Origin: Sphingobium sp. AS12
Lineage (GTDB): Bacteria > Pseudomonadota > Alphaproteobacteria > Sphingomonadales > Sphingomonadaceae
Direction of reading: 5' to 3'
Length of the DNA: 64,000 nucleotides
NCBI RefSeq assembly: GCF_019097845.1
Contig: NZ_JAHRGM010000024.1
Coordinates: 372,001 to 436,000 of the forward strand
A program made the translations under genes and the position numbers. Positions 27,831 through 36,302 of this stretch are shown here, piece by piece. The notes under the pieces are model-generated. The model worked only from the letters and a program-made list of their open reading frames with translations, had not been told where the DNA came from and did not search any database. The stretch's first letter is position 1. Each line of letters begins with the position of its first letter.

Positions 27831-28364
27831 TTATTTTTTGCGACGCAAAACCAGATAAAGCGCGCCATCGCCGCCATGGCGCGGATGGGCGACGCGGACG
27901 CTGGCGATGCGGTCGGCATAGGGGCTGGTTTCCAGCCAATGGCCGATTTCCGCGCGGATCGCGCCGCGTCGCGATGCCCCGTCCGCCGCGTTTTTGGGCG
28001 GCTTGCCGGTGACGACGAGGAGGACGCGGGCGTCCCGCGCCAGCCCCGACGCGATCGCCTGATTGAGCCGCACATGCGCCGCCGACAGGCTGTGACCGTG
28101 CAGGTCGATGCTCATGTCCGGGCTGATCGTGCCACCGCGAATCCGCTTTTCCCAGCCGCTATCCAGCACTGCTGCGGGGGTGCGAACCGGCACGGGAGCC
28201 TGTGTCGAGCGTGGGGGCGGCGTTAACCCTGTTTTGACGGCGACAGCCACCGGCTGGGTCGGGAGCGCGGGCATGACCCGGCCATGCGGGCGGATCGGCC
28301 GGACCGATCGGGTTAGCGCAGTCCAGAGCGCGGCTTCATCGGGGGACAGGTGCCGCCGCGCCAT
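27831..28364 (-). CDS. Smr domain protein
   Basis: A 177-residue protein. The N-terminus MARRHLSPDEAALWTALTRSVRPI and a Pro-rich linker are typical of proteobacterial Smr proteins. The Smr domain (about 85-177) contains IDLHGHSLSAAH, LLVVTGKPP and the HPRHGGDGALYLVLRR block. Smr domains are DNA or RNA nucleases or binding modules; the cellular role of this type is unclear. The ATG at 28364 is 11 bases after the mltA stop, and the longer upstream frame is antisense-like to mltA. Confidence 0.88.
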   Translation of the reverse strand: MARRHLSPDEAALWTALTRSVRPIRPHGRVMPALPTQPVAVAVKTGLTPPPRSTQAPVPVRTPAAVLDSGWEKRIRGGTISPDMSIDLHGHSLSAAHVRLNQAIASGLARDARVLLVVTGKPPKNAADGASRRGAIRAEIGHWLETSPYADRIASVRVAHPRHGGDGALYLVLRRKK

Positions 28365-28375
28365 CGAACGGCCGG

Positions 28376-29629
28376 TCAGGGTCGGACGAGGCGCGCCGCC
28401 GAGCCGATCGGCAGCAACACCAGCGCGCTGCCGCGTGCCGACATGCCGCCGGCAATGCCCCGCGCCCGCGTGCCCGCGCCCCAGAAACTGTCGAAGCGAT
28501 TGGCGCCCTTGATCGCGCCGCCCGTATCCTGCGCGATCCACACGCCATTGGGTTCGGCGCGGTCGAGCGAGAGCAGCACCGGCGCGCCCAGCGGCACGAA
28601 TTTGGGGTCGGCCGCGACCGTTCCCTCCGCCGTCACCGGTACCCCCAGCGCGCCGATCGGCCCGGCGCCGGTCAATTCGCGGAAGAATACGAAGCTCTTA
28701 TTTTCGTTCATGATTCCCGCGCCCTCGACCGGGTTGGCGCGCAGATAAGCCATGATATCCTGCATCGACCCGGCCTGGATCAGACCGCGATCCTTCATCA
28801 GCTTGCCGATGCCGCTATAGTCGCGGCCATTCTGCCCGTCATAGCCGATCCGCATGACGCTGCCGTCGGGCAGGTTGAGCCGCCCGCTGCCCTGCACCTG
28901 GAGGAAGAAAAATTCGACCGGATCAGCGGCCCAGGCGAGTTCCAGCCCGCGCCCGGCCAATGCGCCTGCCACGATCTGGGCGCGTTCGTCATAGGGGATG
29001 AATTTGGTGCCGGACACTTTGCCACGGATCGTGCGGCCTTTGAGGCTTTCGCTGAACTGGCCGAGATCGACGTCGATCAGGTCGCCGGGGCGGCGATAGA
29101 TTGGCACTTCATAGCCGGGCTGGCGGGTGCGCGATCCGGCGATTTCCGGTTCATAATAGCCGGTGACGAAGGCCGCGCCTGTGCCAACCTGCACCGCTTC
29201 AAAATAGCGGGAGAAAAACTCGCTTGCACTGGCTTCAGGCCAACTGGACGCTGCCGCGCAGGCATTGTTCCAGTCGGACCCCTTGGTCAGGCCACTCTGG
29301 TCGGTGCGACGCATCAGCGTGGGGCAGGATATGCGGAAGGCTTCGAGGGCCAGCCGCGACCGTTCGCCCGACGGGATCAGGCTGGCGATATCGGGGCCGC
29401 GCGTCACGCCAAGGCCCGCTGCCGTGCTGCTGTCCAGCGCCGGATCAGCAGGAACTTCGACCGGCAGGGTCGGGCGCGGGGTTGCAGGAGTCGGGCGGGT
29501 CGCCTCGCCCGATGGCACGGGACGCGACGGTGTGGCAGGGCCACTCGCCGAGGGCGGGATCATCCCGCCTGCGCAAGCGGACAGCGCCAGCGCTGCGATC
29601 AGCGCGCCCGCCGAATGCCGAAAACTCAT
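28376..29629 (-). CDS. mltA: Membrane-bound lytic murein transglycosylase A
   Basis: A 417-residue lipoprotein that cleaves peptidoglycan with formation of anhydromuropeptides. The signal ends with LSAC (C19). A Pro/Thr-rich linker follows to about 65. FVTGYYEPEIAGSRTR and YEVPIYRRP start the MltA domain, VEFFFLQVQGSGRL is the family core, and AQDTGGAIKGANRFDSFWG includes the catalytic aspartate of the 3D region. It lies between a Tim44-like gene and an Smr gene, an order seen in other Alphaproteobacteria. Confidence 0.94.
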   Translation of the reverse strand: MSFRHSAGALIAALALSACAGGMIPPSASGPATPSRPVPSGEATRPTPATPRPTLPVEVPADPALDSSTAAGLGVTRGPDIASLIPSGERSRLALEAFRISCPTLMRRTDQSGLTKGSDWNNACAAASSWPEASASEFFSRYFEAVQVGTGAAFVTGYYEPEIAGSRTRQPGYEVPIYRRPGDLIDVDLGQFSESLKGRTIRGKVSGTKFIPYDERAQIVAGALAGRGLELAWAADPVEFFFLQVQGSGRLNLPDGSVMRIGYDGQNGRDYSGIGKLMKDRGLIQAGSMQDIMAYLRANPVEGAGIMNENKSFVFFRELTGAGPIGALGVPVTAEGTVAADPKFVPLGAPVLLSLDRAEPNGVWIAQDTGGAIKGANRFDSFWGAGTRARGIAGGMSARGSALVLLPIGSAARLVRP

Positions 29630-29636
29630 GCCGCGA

Positions 29637-30290
29637 TCACGCTTCGTCGGTTTCGCTAAGCTTCCAGTTGGGATCGGCGCTGCGAATGTCGCGGGTGAAG
29701 GTCCAGATATCGTTGGTGCCGACCGCGTCGGTCATCGACCCGGCGACGACATTGCCGTCCTTGTCGCGGGTGACGGCGGCGATGTCGGCCTCAAACCGCA
29801 GCGCGACCTGGGCGATACGGCCATCGACGGACGCTTCGACAATCTGGGCCTTTTCGATTCGGACCAGCCGGTTATCGAGGACGTGCCCCTCCGCCTCACG
29901 GGCGGCAATCGCCTCTTCAAACGATGCGCGCACATCCTCGTCACACAGCCAGGCCAGTTCATCGCGGTCGCCGCGCCAAAAGGCTTCCAGCACCATGCGA
30001 TAGGCGCTCTTTGCGCCGTCGACGAATTGTGGCACGTCGAAGCTGCGGTCGGCGGCGATCAGCGCGCGGACACCCATTTCAGCGCCGGGTGCGATCAGTC
30101 CATCGGCCAGACGCACCGAATCGCCCGCCATTTCAGTGGCGGGGCGCGGTTGCAGGACCGTCACCTTGGCGCGGTCCTCAGCCGGGCGCAGCGCAGGCTC
30201 CTGTTCGTGCCCGGTACGCTTGCCGAGAACGGAATAGAGCCGCAGCGCCAGAAAACCGGCGATCATGGCGAGGATGACAATCACATACAC
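29637..30290 (-). CDS. Tim44-like domain protein (TimA type)
   Basis: A 217-residue protein with an N-terminal membrane helix (MYVIVILAMIAGFLALRLYSVLG) and a C-terminal Tim44-like domain (about 80-215), including FVDGAKSAYRMVLEAFWRGD and the NDIWTFTRDIRS ending. Tim44 recruits Hsp70 to the mitochondrial import motor; bacterial homologues are less understood but are found in Alphaproteobacteria near secB. It is divergent from secB and 7 bases upstream of mltA. Confidence 0.9.
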   Translation of the reverse strand: MYVIVILAMIAGFLALRLYSVLGKRTGHEQEPALRPAEDRAKVTVLQPRPATEMAGDSVRLADGLIAPGAEMGVRALIAADRSFDVPQFVDGAKSAYRMVLEAFWRGDRDELAWLCDEDVRASFEEAIAAREAEGHVLDNRLVRIEKAQIVEASVDGRIAQVALRFEADIAAVTRDKDGNVVAGSMTDAVGTNDIWTFTRDIRSADPNWKLSETDEA

Positions 30291-30473
30291 GGAAGGCTAT
30301 ACCCTTTGTGTGGGGACAATGTTCCGACCAACATAGGCATGTTTGCACGCAACTTCAAATAGGCCGGTTGCACGGCGTGGCATTGCCCTGCCCTTCCGCC
30401 CCTGCTAAGCGCGCGGGTCATCGCAAAGGGGGGCTTGCCGCCCGCCGGACAACAGGGAAAGCCAGGACAGACG

Positions 30474-30980
30474 ATGGCCGACGAAGTCGACACCAACTAC
30501 ACCGTGAACACCCAAGTCAATGGCGCCGACACCGCGCCGCAGATCGCGCTGATCAGCCAATATGTGAAGGACCTGTCGTTCGAAAACCCGAACGCACCGG
30601 CCTGCTACCAGTGGCCCGACCAGCCGCAGATCGACGTCCAGTTCAACATCGGTGCCGACAAGGTCGGCGAAGAAGTGCTGGAAGTCTCGCTGAAGATCGA
30701 AGTGAAGGCTGTCGCGCCACAGGGCACCGCCTTTGCCGTCGAGCTGCTCTATGCCGCCCTGTTCGGGATGCGTAACGTGCCGGAGGATCAGGTTCAGCCC
30801 TTCATGCTGGCCGAAGCCCCGCGCCTCATCTTCCCCTTCGCCCGCCGCGTGCTGGCCGACGCGATCCGCGACGGCGGCTTCCCGCCGCTGCTGCTCGACC
30901 CGATCGATTTTGGCGCTCTGTATTTGCAGCAGGCGCAGCAGATGGAAACGACCGCGGGCGAGCCTGCCGGTCACGCCTGA
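30474..30980 (+). CDS. secB: Protein-export chaperone SecB
   Basis: A 168-residue cytoplasmic tetrameric chaperone that keeps secretory proteins unfolded and passes them to SecA. IALISQYVKDLSFENPNAP (near 25-43) and PQIDVQFNIGADKVGEEVLEVSLKI are diagnostic, as is LLYAALFGMRNVPEDQVQPFMLAEAPRLIFPFARRV. The ATG at 30474 follows CCAGGACAG. A palindromic repeat follows the stop. Confidence 0.96.
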   Translation: MADEVDTNYTVNTQVNGADTAPQIALISQYVKDLSFENPNAPACYQWPDQPQIDVQFNIGADKVGEEVLEVSLKIEVKAVAPQGTAFAVELLYAALFGMRNVPEDQVQPFMLAEAPRLIFPFARRVLADAIRDGGFPPLLLDPIDFGALYLQQAQQMETTAGEPAGHA

Positions 30981-30993
30981 CATCCATTTTCAA

Positions 30994-31102
30994 CCGTTCG
31001 TGCTGAGTAGGGACTGAGCTTGTCGAAGGCCCATATCGAAGCATCCGCACCATCCGTCGATAGGCCGCTTCGACAAGCTCAGCGGCTACTTAGGACGAAC
31101 GG
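30994..31102. repeat. Palindromic repeat, GTTCG/GCTTGTCGAAG variant
   Basis: Two 35-base arms (30994-31028, 31068-31102) pair with about five mismatches. They share the outer CCGTTCGT and contain CTGAGCTTGTCGAAG in place of the TCGAGCGAAGTCGAG core of the main family. It separates secB from murJ, both on the plus strand, and may end secB transcription. Confidence 0.88.
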
Positions 31103-31126
31103 GGTTTATATCGTGAGAGGGCGGCT

Positions 31127-32713
31127 ATGGGCCTGCTGAGAGCCACCTCCACCATTGGCGGACTGACGCTGGTCAGCCGGATTTTGGGGATGGTGCGCGA
31201 CATGCTGGTGGCGCGCTTTCTGGGCGCGGGGCTGGCGTCCGATGCCTTCCTGATCGCCTGGCGCCTGCCCAACCTGTTCCGCGCCCTCTTTGCCGAGGGC
31301 GCTTTTGCCGCCGTGTTCGTGCCGATGTTCAACCGGACGATGGCGGAAGGGGACAAGGACGCACCGGGCAGTGGCAAGGCGGTCGCGGTCTCCTTTGCCG
31401 GGCAGATCTTGTCGATCCTGTTCCCGGTGCTGGTCCTTTTTTCGCTGCTCATGATGGCGCTGGCCGCGCCGGTGGTCTGGGCGATGACCGGGGGCTTCCC
31501 CGATGGTGGCCCGGCCAAGTTCGATCTGGCCGTCACGCTGACCCGCATCACCTTTCCCTATCTGGCGCTGATCAGTCTCGTCTCGCTGCTGGGTGGCATA
31601 TTGAATTCGCTCGACCGTTTCTGGGTGAATGCCGCCGCGCCCGTGCTGCTGAACCTGTGCATGATCGGCGCGGTGCTGTTTTTTCGCGGCGCTACCCCGG
31701 TCGAGACCGCGCATACGCAGGCGATTGCGGTCACCGTCTCCGGGCTGTTGCAACTATTGTGGCTGATCTGGGCCTGCCGCCGCGCTGGCGTGGTGCTGCG
31801 GCTCCAGCGACCGCGCCTTTCGCCGCAGGTGCGCCGGTTGCTGTCGCTGATCGGCCCGGCGGCGCTGGGCGCAGGCGCGATCCAGTTCAACCTCCTGATC
31901 TCCACCAGCCTTGCCGCCCGCTTCCTGCCGCAAGGAGCGGTCAGCTATCTTTATTATGCCGATCGCCTCAACCAGTTGCCACTAGGCCTGATCGGCATCG
32001 GCGTTGGCACTGCCATCCTGCCTGCCCTCTCGCGCCAGATCGGGTCGGGCAATGAACAGGCCGCCAGCCATACCCAGAATCGGGCAATGGAACTCGCGCT
32101 GTTCCTAGCCCTGCCCGCTGCCGTCGCGCTATGCCTGTCGGCAACACCGCTCATTCGCGGGCTGCTCCAGCATGGTGCCTTCACCGCGACCGACACGATC
32201 GGCGCAGCAGGTGCGCTTGCCGCCTTTGCCTTGGGCGTCCCCGCCTATGTCCTGATCAAGGTGCTGACACCCGGCTTCTATGCGCGGCAGGACACGAAAA
32301 CGCCCGTGCGGATCGCCGTATTCTCCATGCTGTTCAATCTGGTCGGCAATCTCACTCTCATCTGGCCGTTCGGTCATGTCGGCGTGGCGATCTCCACCGC
32401 GATCGCCGCTTGGGTCAATGTGCTGATCCTCTACTGGCTGCTCCATCGCCGCGACCAGTTGCGGATGGACGCGCGGTTCCGTGGAAAGGCGCTGCGCATC
32501 ATTGCCGCCAGTGCGATCATGGGCGGGGCGCTGCTGCTGCTCAATCCGCTGGTCGATCCATATATGGCGGGCAGCCTGATCCAGCGCATCGTCGCGCTTG
32601 GCCTGTTGTGTGGGATTGGCGGTCTGGTCTATGGGGCGGCGGCCCTGATCGTCCGGGCCTATAGTATCACCGAATTGCGTGGCGCCCTGCGCCGTGCGCC
32701 CAAAGCGAGTTAA
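31127..32713 (+). CDS. murJ: Lipid II flippase MurJ
   Basis: A 528-residue polytopic inner-membrane protein of the MOP superfamily that flips lipid II for peptidoglycan synthesis. GLTLVSRILGMVRDMLVARFLGAG (about 11-34) and DAFLIAWRLPNLFRALFAEGAFAAVFVP (39-66) are the MurJ landmarks, with the conserved charged residues of the central cavity. About 14 hydrophobic segments follow. The ATG is preceded by GAGAGGGCGG. trpS starts seven bases after its stop. Confidence 0.95.
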   Translation: MGLLRATSTIGGLTLVSRILGMVRDMLVARFLGAGLASDAFLIAWRLPNLFRALFAEGAFAAVFVPMFNRTMAEGDKDAPGSGKAVAVSFAGQILSILFPVLVLFSLLMMALAAPVVWAMTGGFPDGGPAKFDLAVTLTRITFPYLALISLVSLLGGILNSLDRFWVNAAAPVLLNLCMIGAVLFFRGATPVETAHTQAIAVTVSGLLQLLWLIWACRRAGVVLRLQRPRLSPQVRRLLSLIGPAALGAGAIQFNLLISTSLAARFLPQGAVSYLYYADRLNQLPLGLIGIGVGTAILPALSRQIGSGNEQAASHTQNRAMELALFLALPAAVALCLSATPLIRGLLQHGAFTATDTIGAAGALAAFALGVPAYVLIKVLTPGFYARQDTKTPVRIAVFSMLFNLVGNLTLIWPFGHVGVAISTAIAAWVNVLILYWLLHRRDQLRMDARFRGKALRIIAASAIMGGALLLLNPLVDPYMAGSLIQRIVALGLLCGIGGLVYGAAALIVRAYSITELRGALRRAPKAS

Positions 32714-32720
32714 TCGACCC

Positions 32721-33725
32721 ATGCGCGTCCTTTCCGGCATCCAGCCCACCGGCAATCTGCACCTTGGCAATTATCTGGGCGCGATCCGCAACTGGGTGAA
32801 GATGCAGGATGAAATGGATGCGGAGAGCCAGTGCTTCTTCTTCCTCGCCGACATGCACTCGATCACGGTGCATGAAGGGCGCGAACAGCGTATCCGCAAC
32901 GTGCGCGACATGGCCGCCGCGCTGGTCGCGGCCGGGATCGATCCCGACCGGTCGGTCCTGTTCAACCAAGCCCGCGTCCCCGCCCATGCGGAGCTGTGCT
33001 GGTTATTGAACGGCACCGCGCGGATCGGCTGGCTCAACCGCATGACCCAGTTCAAGGACAAGGCGGGCAAGGATCGCGAAGGCGCGTCGGTCGGCCTGTT
33101 CGTCTATCCCGTGCTGCAAGCCGCCGACATACTCCTCTATCAGGCGACCCATGTGCCGGTGGGCGAGGACCAGAAGCAGCATCTGGAACTGTGCCGCGAC
33201 ATCGCGACCAAATTCAACACCGATTTCAGCGCAGACGTTTTCACCCTGCCCGCGCCGATCATCCCCAAGGAAAGCGCGCGCATCATGTCGCTGCGCGACG
33301 GGACGGCGAAAATGTCCAAGTCCGATCCATCGGACCTCAGCCGCATCAACCTGACCGACGATGACGATGCGATCATGGCCAAGGTGAAAAAGGCCAAGAG
33401 CGATCAGGACATGCTACCGGAGACCGCCGAAGGGCTCGCGGGCCGTCCCGAAGCAGGCAATTTGGTCGGCATATTGGCGACGATGACCGGCCGTACCACC
33501 GACGCGGTCTGCGCTGAATTTGCCGGCAAGGGCTTTGGCGCGTTCAAACCGGTGCTGGGCGAAGTGCTGGTCGAAACGCTGCGCCCGATTCGCCAGCGCT
33601 TTCTGGAGCTGCGCACCGAGGACGCGGCGCTCGACGCGATCCTGGACAAGGGCGCGGCCAAGGCGGCGACGGCAGCAGAACCGACGCTGCGTGCGGCCTA
33701 TGATGCGATGGGGCTGATGCGCTGA
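32721..33725 (+). CDS. trpS: Tryptophanyl-tRNA synthetase
   Basis: A 334-residue class I synthetase. HLGNYLG (14-20) is the HIGH-equivalent motif and GTAKMSKSD (about 197-205) is the KMSKS loop. RVLSGIQPTGNLHLG is the standard N-terminus and fixes the ATG at 32721. LFVYPVLQAADILLYQATHVPVGEDQKQHLEL forms the Trp and tRNA-binding core. It is downstream of murJ in the same orientation. Confidence 0.97.
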   Translation: MRVLSGIQPTGNLHLGNYLGAIRNWVKMQDEMDAESQCFFFLADMHSITVHEGREQRIRNVRDMAAALVAAGIDPDRSVLFNQARVPAHAELCWLLNGTARIGWLNRMTQFKDKAGKDREGASVGLFVYPVLQAADILLYQATHVPVGEDQKQHLELCRDIATKFNTDFSADVFTLPAPIIPKESARIMSLRDGTAKMSKSDPSDLSRINLTDDDDAIMAKVKKAKSDQDMLPETAEGLAGRPEAGNLVGILATMTGRTTDAVCAEFAGKGFGAFKPVLGEVLVETLRPIRQRFLELRTEDAALDAILDKGAAKAATAAEPTLRAAYDAMGLMR

Positions 33726-33879
33726 CGGGTTTGACCGGTCGGCAACGTCCCTGACCTGACAGAACATGCTTTGCGCCCGTTCGGTTACTTCGTGCGTTCA
33801 AATGATGTTCAGTTGCGTTTTGCTATCGCACGGCGCACATAGTTCATGAGGCTCCATGCCTGGTACAGGACGCAGAAAA

Positions 33880-34542
33880 ATGACCCGTTTCAAGAAGTTC
33901 GGCATGTTCGCGGCCCCCGCTCTGGCGCTGGCGGCGCTTTCTGGCTGCGCCACCCCGTTCAAGGCTGATGTGGCGCGCTTCCAGCAGCTCCCCGCGCCTG
34001 CGGGCCAGAGCTTCACGATCGTCGCGGATAATCCGCAACTGGCCGGCGGCCTTGAATTTTCCCATTATGCCGCATTGGTTGGCCAGCGGCTGAGCCAGAC
34101 CGGCTATGTCGCAGCCAGCGATCCGGCCAGCGCTGACCTGATCGTCCGTGTCGCCTATGACGTCGATAATGGCCGGGAGAAGATACGCTCGACCGGCTTT
34201 GGCGGCGGCTGGGGTGCCGACCCGTTCCTGTATGGCGGCGGCTGGGGAATGCGCGGCCGCTGGGGCCGTCCTTGGGGCTATGGCTTTTATGATCCCTGGC
34301 TGTTCGGCGGTGGCGGCTTCAACGATGTGTCGAGCTACACCGTCTATACCAGCGACCTCAGCATGAAGATCGATCGCGCCGCCGACAATCGCCGCCTGTT
34401 CGAGGGCAAGGCAAGCGCGCGGTCGCTGTCGAATAAGCTGACCTATCTGGTCCCCAATCTGATCGACGCGATGTTCACCAACTTCCCCGGCCAGAATGGC
34501 GAGGATGTGAAGATCACTTTGCCGCCCGAAAAAAAGGGCTGA
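33880..34542 (+). CDS. DUF4136 family lipoprotein
   Basis: A 220-residue exported protein with signal MTRFKKFGMFAAPALALAAL and lipobox LSGC. The body is a DUF4136 domain (FSHYAALVGQRLSQTGYVAASDPASADL) with a Gly/Trp-rich insertion (GGGWGADPFLYGGGWGM and onward) at about 105-140. An upstream in-frame ATG at 33856 is possible, but 33880 gives a standard signal peptide. Function of the family is unknown. A strong terminator follows the gene. Confidence 0.85.
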   Translation: MTRFKKFGMFAAPALALAALSGCATPFKADVARFQQLPAPAGQSFTIVADNPQLAGGLEFSHYAALVGQRLSQTGYVAASDPASADLIVRVAYDVDNGREKIRSTGFGGGWGADPFLYGGGWGMRGRWGRPWGYGFYDPWLFGGGGFNDVSSYTVYTSDLSMKIDRAADNRRLFEGKASARSLSNKLTYLVPNLIDAMFTNFPGQNGEDVKITLPPEKKG

Positions 34543-34584
34543 GGCAGGCACAAGTTACGGGGCGGCTCCCAGCCTGACCCGATT

Positions 34585-34621
34585 GGCCCGGCGATCTCGC
34601 GTGATCGCCGGGCCTTCTTTT
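34585..34621 (+). terminator. Intrinsic terminator after DUF4136 lipoprotein gene
   Basis: A 12-base perfect stem (GGCCCGGCGATC pairing with GATCGCCGGGCC), six-base loop, then TTCTTTT. It lies 43 bases after the stop codon at 34542. Confidence 0.9.
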
Positions 34622-34622
34622 C

Positions 34623-34634
34623 GGGGGGGGGGGG
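34623..34634. repeat. Homopolymer run of 12 G
   Basis: Twelve consecutive G residues directly after the terminator and just before repeat family B. Such runs slip easily during replication and sequencing. It is not in a gene. Confidence 0.9.
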
Positions 34635-34640
34635 AGCGTG

Positions 34641-34822
34641 CCCCCTCTCCCTTGAGGGAGAGGGATGCGCAGACTTGGCAGCTTGCTGCCTAGTCGCAGC
34701 TGGGAGAGGGTGTGCTGCCATCGAAGAAACGCGCCACGCCAGCGCCGAACCCCCTCATCCAACTGCGCCTAACCTCACTATGCTCGGTAAGGCTCCGTAT
34801 CCTTCTCCCCGTGGGGACAAGG
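34641..34822. repeat. Long palindromic intergenic repeat, family B, copy 2
   Basis: A 182-base relative of the element at 18171. Shared blocks include CCCTCTCCCTTGAGGGAGAG, CTAGTCGCAGCTGGGAGAGG and GTAAGGCTCCGTATCCTTCT. Together with the terminator and G-run it fills the 367-base gap between the DUF4136 and symporter genes; apart from a likely ribosome binding site near 34893, nothing else was recognised there. Confidence 0.85.
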
Positions 34823-34909
34823 CGCGGGTGCGCATTTTTTCCTGTCCTCTTGGCCGCAACAGCCGTTAGCCTGTCTCCGCGCATCGTTGCGTTGGGGGAA
34901 GCTAAGCCT

Positions 34910-36145
34910 ATGTCCTTAACCGTCCGAATCCTGATCGCGCTGCTGCTGGGCTTGAGTTGCGGCATTGCGCTGACCGAATGGGGTGGGGCTTGGGAGAGCG
35001 ACATGGTCGCGCTAGCGCAGCCGCTGGGGTCGGCCTGGCTCAATGGCCTGCAAATGCCGCTCATCCCGCTGATCTTCGCGCTGCTGGTGACGGGCATTGC
35101 ACAGGCTGCCACGACCGCGCGGACCAGTGGCATGGCCGGGCGGGCGATCGCGTTGTTCGCAATATTGCTCACCGCGTCGGCCACGGTCGCCGCGCTGGTC
35201 GGGCCACTAATGCTGCATCTCTGGCCCGTGCCGCCCGGCGCGGTCGGGGCGCTGACCGGGGCGGAGGGCATATCGGAGGTGCCGGACGTGCGCCCGTCGG
35301 CGCAATGGTTGCTGGGCTTCATCCCGACCAATCCGATCCGCTCGGCTGCTGATGGACAAGTGGTCGCGGTGGTGCTGTTCGCATTGATCTTCGGCTTTGC
35401 CGTCACCCGCATTGCCGACGCCCGCCGTGCGCAACTGACCGGCCTGTTCGAGGCGCTGGCCGATGCGCTGCTGGTCGTGGTCGGCTGGGTGTTATGGCTG
35501 GCCCCGATCGGCGTGTTCGCGCTGGCGCTGGTCGCGGGCGCACGGTCCGGCCTCGCAACCGCAGGCGCGCTGCTCCATTATATTGGCTTCATCGTGCTGA
35601 TCTGCGTTATCGTCACGCTGCTGGTCTATCCGCTGGCGGTGCTGCTGGGCCGGATCGCGCCGGGTCGATTCGCCCGCGCCGTCCTGCCCGCGCAGGCCAT
35701 CGCCTTTTCGACCCAAAGCTCGATAGCCTCGCTACCCGCAATGATCCAGGCGAGTGACGGGCCGCTGGCGGTGCGCGAGACCAGCCGCTCGATCGTCCTG
35801 CCGCTCGCCATCTCGCTGTTCCGCATCACCAGCCCGCCCGCCAATCTGGGCGTCGCCCTCTATGTGGCGGCGATGAACGGCGTGGCGCTGGGGCCGGCGC
35901 AGTTGGTAATGGGCGTGTTGGTCGCGGCGATCGTCAGCTTGGCGGCGGTCGGCCTGCCCAGCCAGATCACCTTCTTCACCACCACCGGCCCCATTTGCCT
36001 GGCGATGGGCGTGCCGGTCGAGGCGCTGCCGCTGCTGCTGGCGGTGGAAACGGTGCCCGATATTTTCCGCACCGTCGGCAATGTGACGGCGGATATGGCG
36101 GTGGCGCGGATCGTGGATCAAACTATGCAGGCTGACGTGCCATGA
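34910..36145 (+). CDS. Dicarboxylate/amino acid:cation symporter (DAACS family)
   Basis: A 411-residue sodium- or proton-coupled transporter of the GltP/DctA family. Hydrophobic segments run throughout. AIAFSTQSSIASLPAMIQ is the serine-rich re-entrant loop and VLPLAISLFRITSPPANLGVALYVAAMNG is the substrate/cation region where family members carry NMDGT-like motifs. The degeneration from NMDGT makes the substrate uncertain. The ATG at 34910 follows TTGGGGGAA. Its stop overlaps the ATG of a small membrane protein gene. Confidence 0.88.
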   Translation: MSLTVRILIALLLGLSCGIALTEWGGAWESDMVALAQPLGSAWLNGLQMPLIPLIFALLVTGIAQAATTARTSGMAGRAIALFAILLTASATVAALVGPLMLHLWPVPPGAVGALTGAEGISEVPDVRPSAQWLLGFIPTNPIRSAADGQVVAVVLFALIFGFAVTRIADARRAQLTGLFEALADALLVVVGWVLWLAPIGVFALALVAGARSGLATAGALLHYIGFIVLICVIVTLLVYPLAVLLGRIAPGRFARAVLPAQAIAFSTQSSIASLPAMIQASDGPLAVRETSRSIVLPLAISLFRITSPPANLGVALYVAAMNGVALGPAQLVMGVLVAAIVSLAAVGLPSQITFFTTTGPICLAMGVPVEALPLLLAVETVPDIFRTVGNVTADMAVARIVDQTMQADVP

Positions 36146-36297
36146 GCGGTATCGATGGCACCGACATAGCGGCTCTATGGGAAGGCCTTGCCGGACTGGC
36201 GCGTAGGACTGGCGGATGGGGCTGCTACTGGATGGTGATCCTCATCCCTTTTCTCGGCTTCGGCGCACTCCTGCTATATGTGGCGTTCGTCGACTGA
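36142..36297 (+). CDS. Small single-helix membrane protein, 51 residues
   Basis: An ATG overlapping the symporter stop (ATGA) opens a 51-codon frame, MSGIDGTDIAALWEGLAGLA at its start. A hydrophobic helix of about 20 residues (WMVILIPFLGFGALLLYVAF) lies near the C-terminus. The four-base overlap and the membrane helix suggest a real, translationally coupled partner of the symporter. I do not recognise the family. It ends five bases before the convergent cyclophilin gene. Confidence 0.55.
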   Translation: MSGIDGTDIAALWEGLAGLARRTGGWGCYWMVILIPFLGFGALLLYVAFVD

Positions 36298-36302
36298 ACG
36301 CC

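Noticed and set aside
33726-33879. tRNA gene in the trpS downstream gap
   Set aside because: No T-arm GGTTCRANYCC with a matching acceptor stem could be found; no tRNA was seen anywhere in the window.
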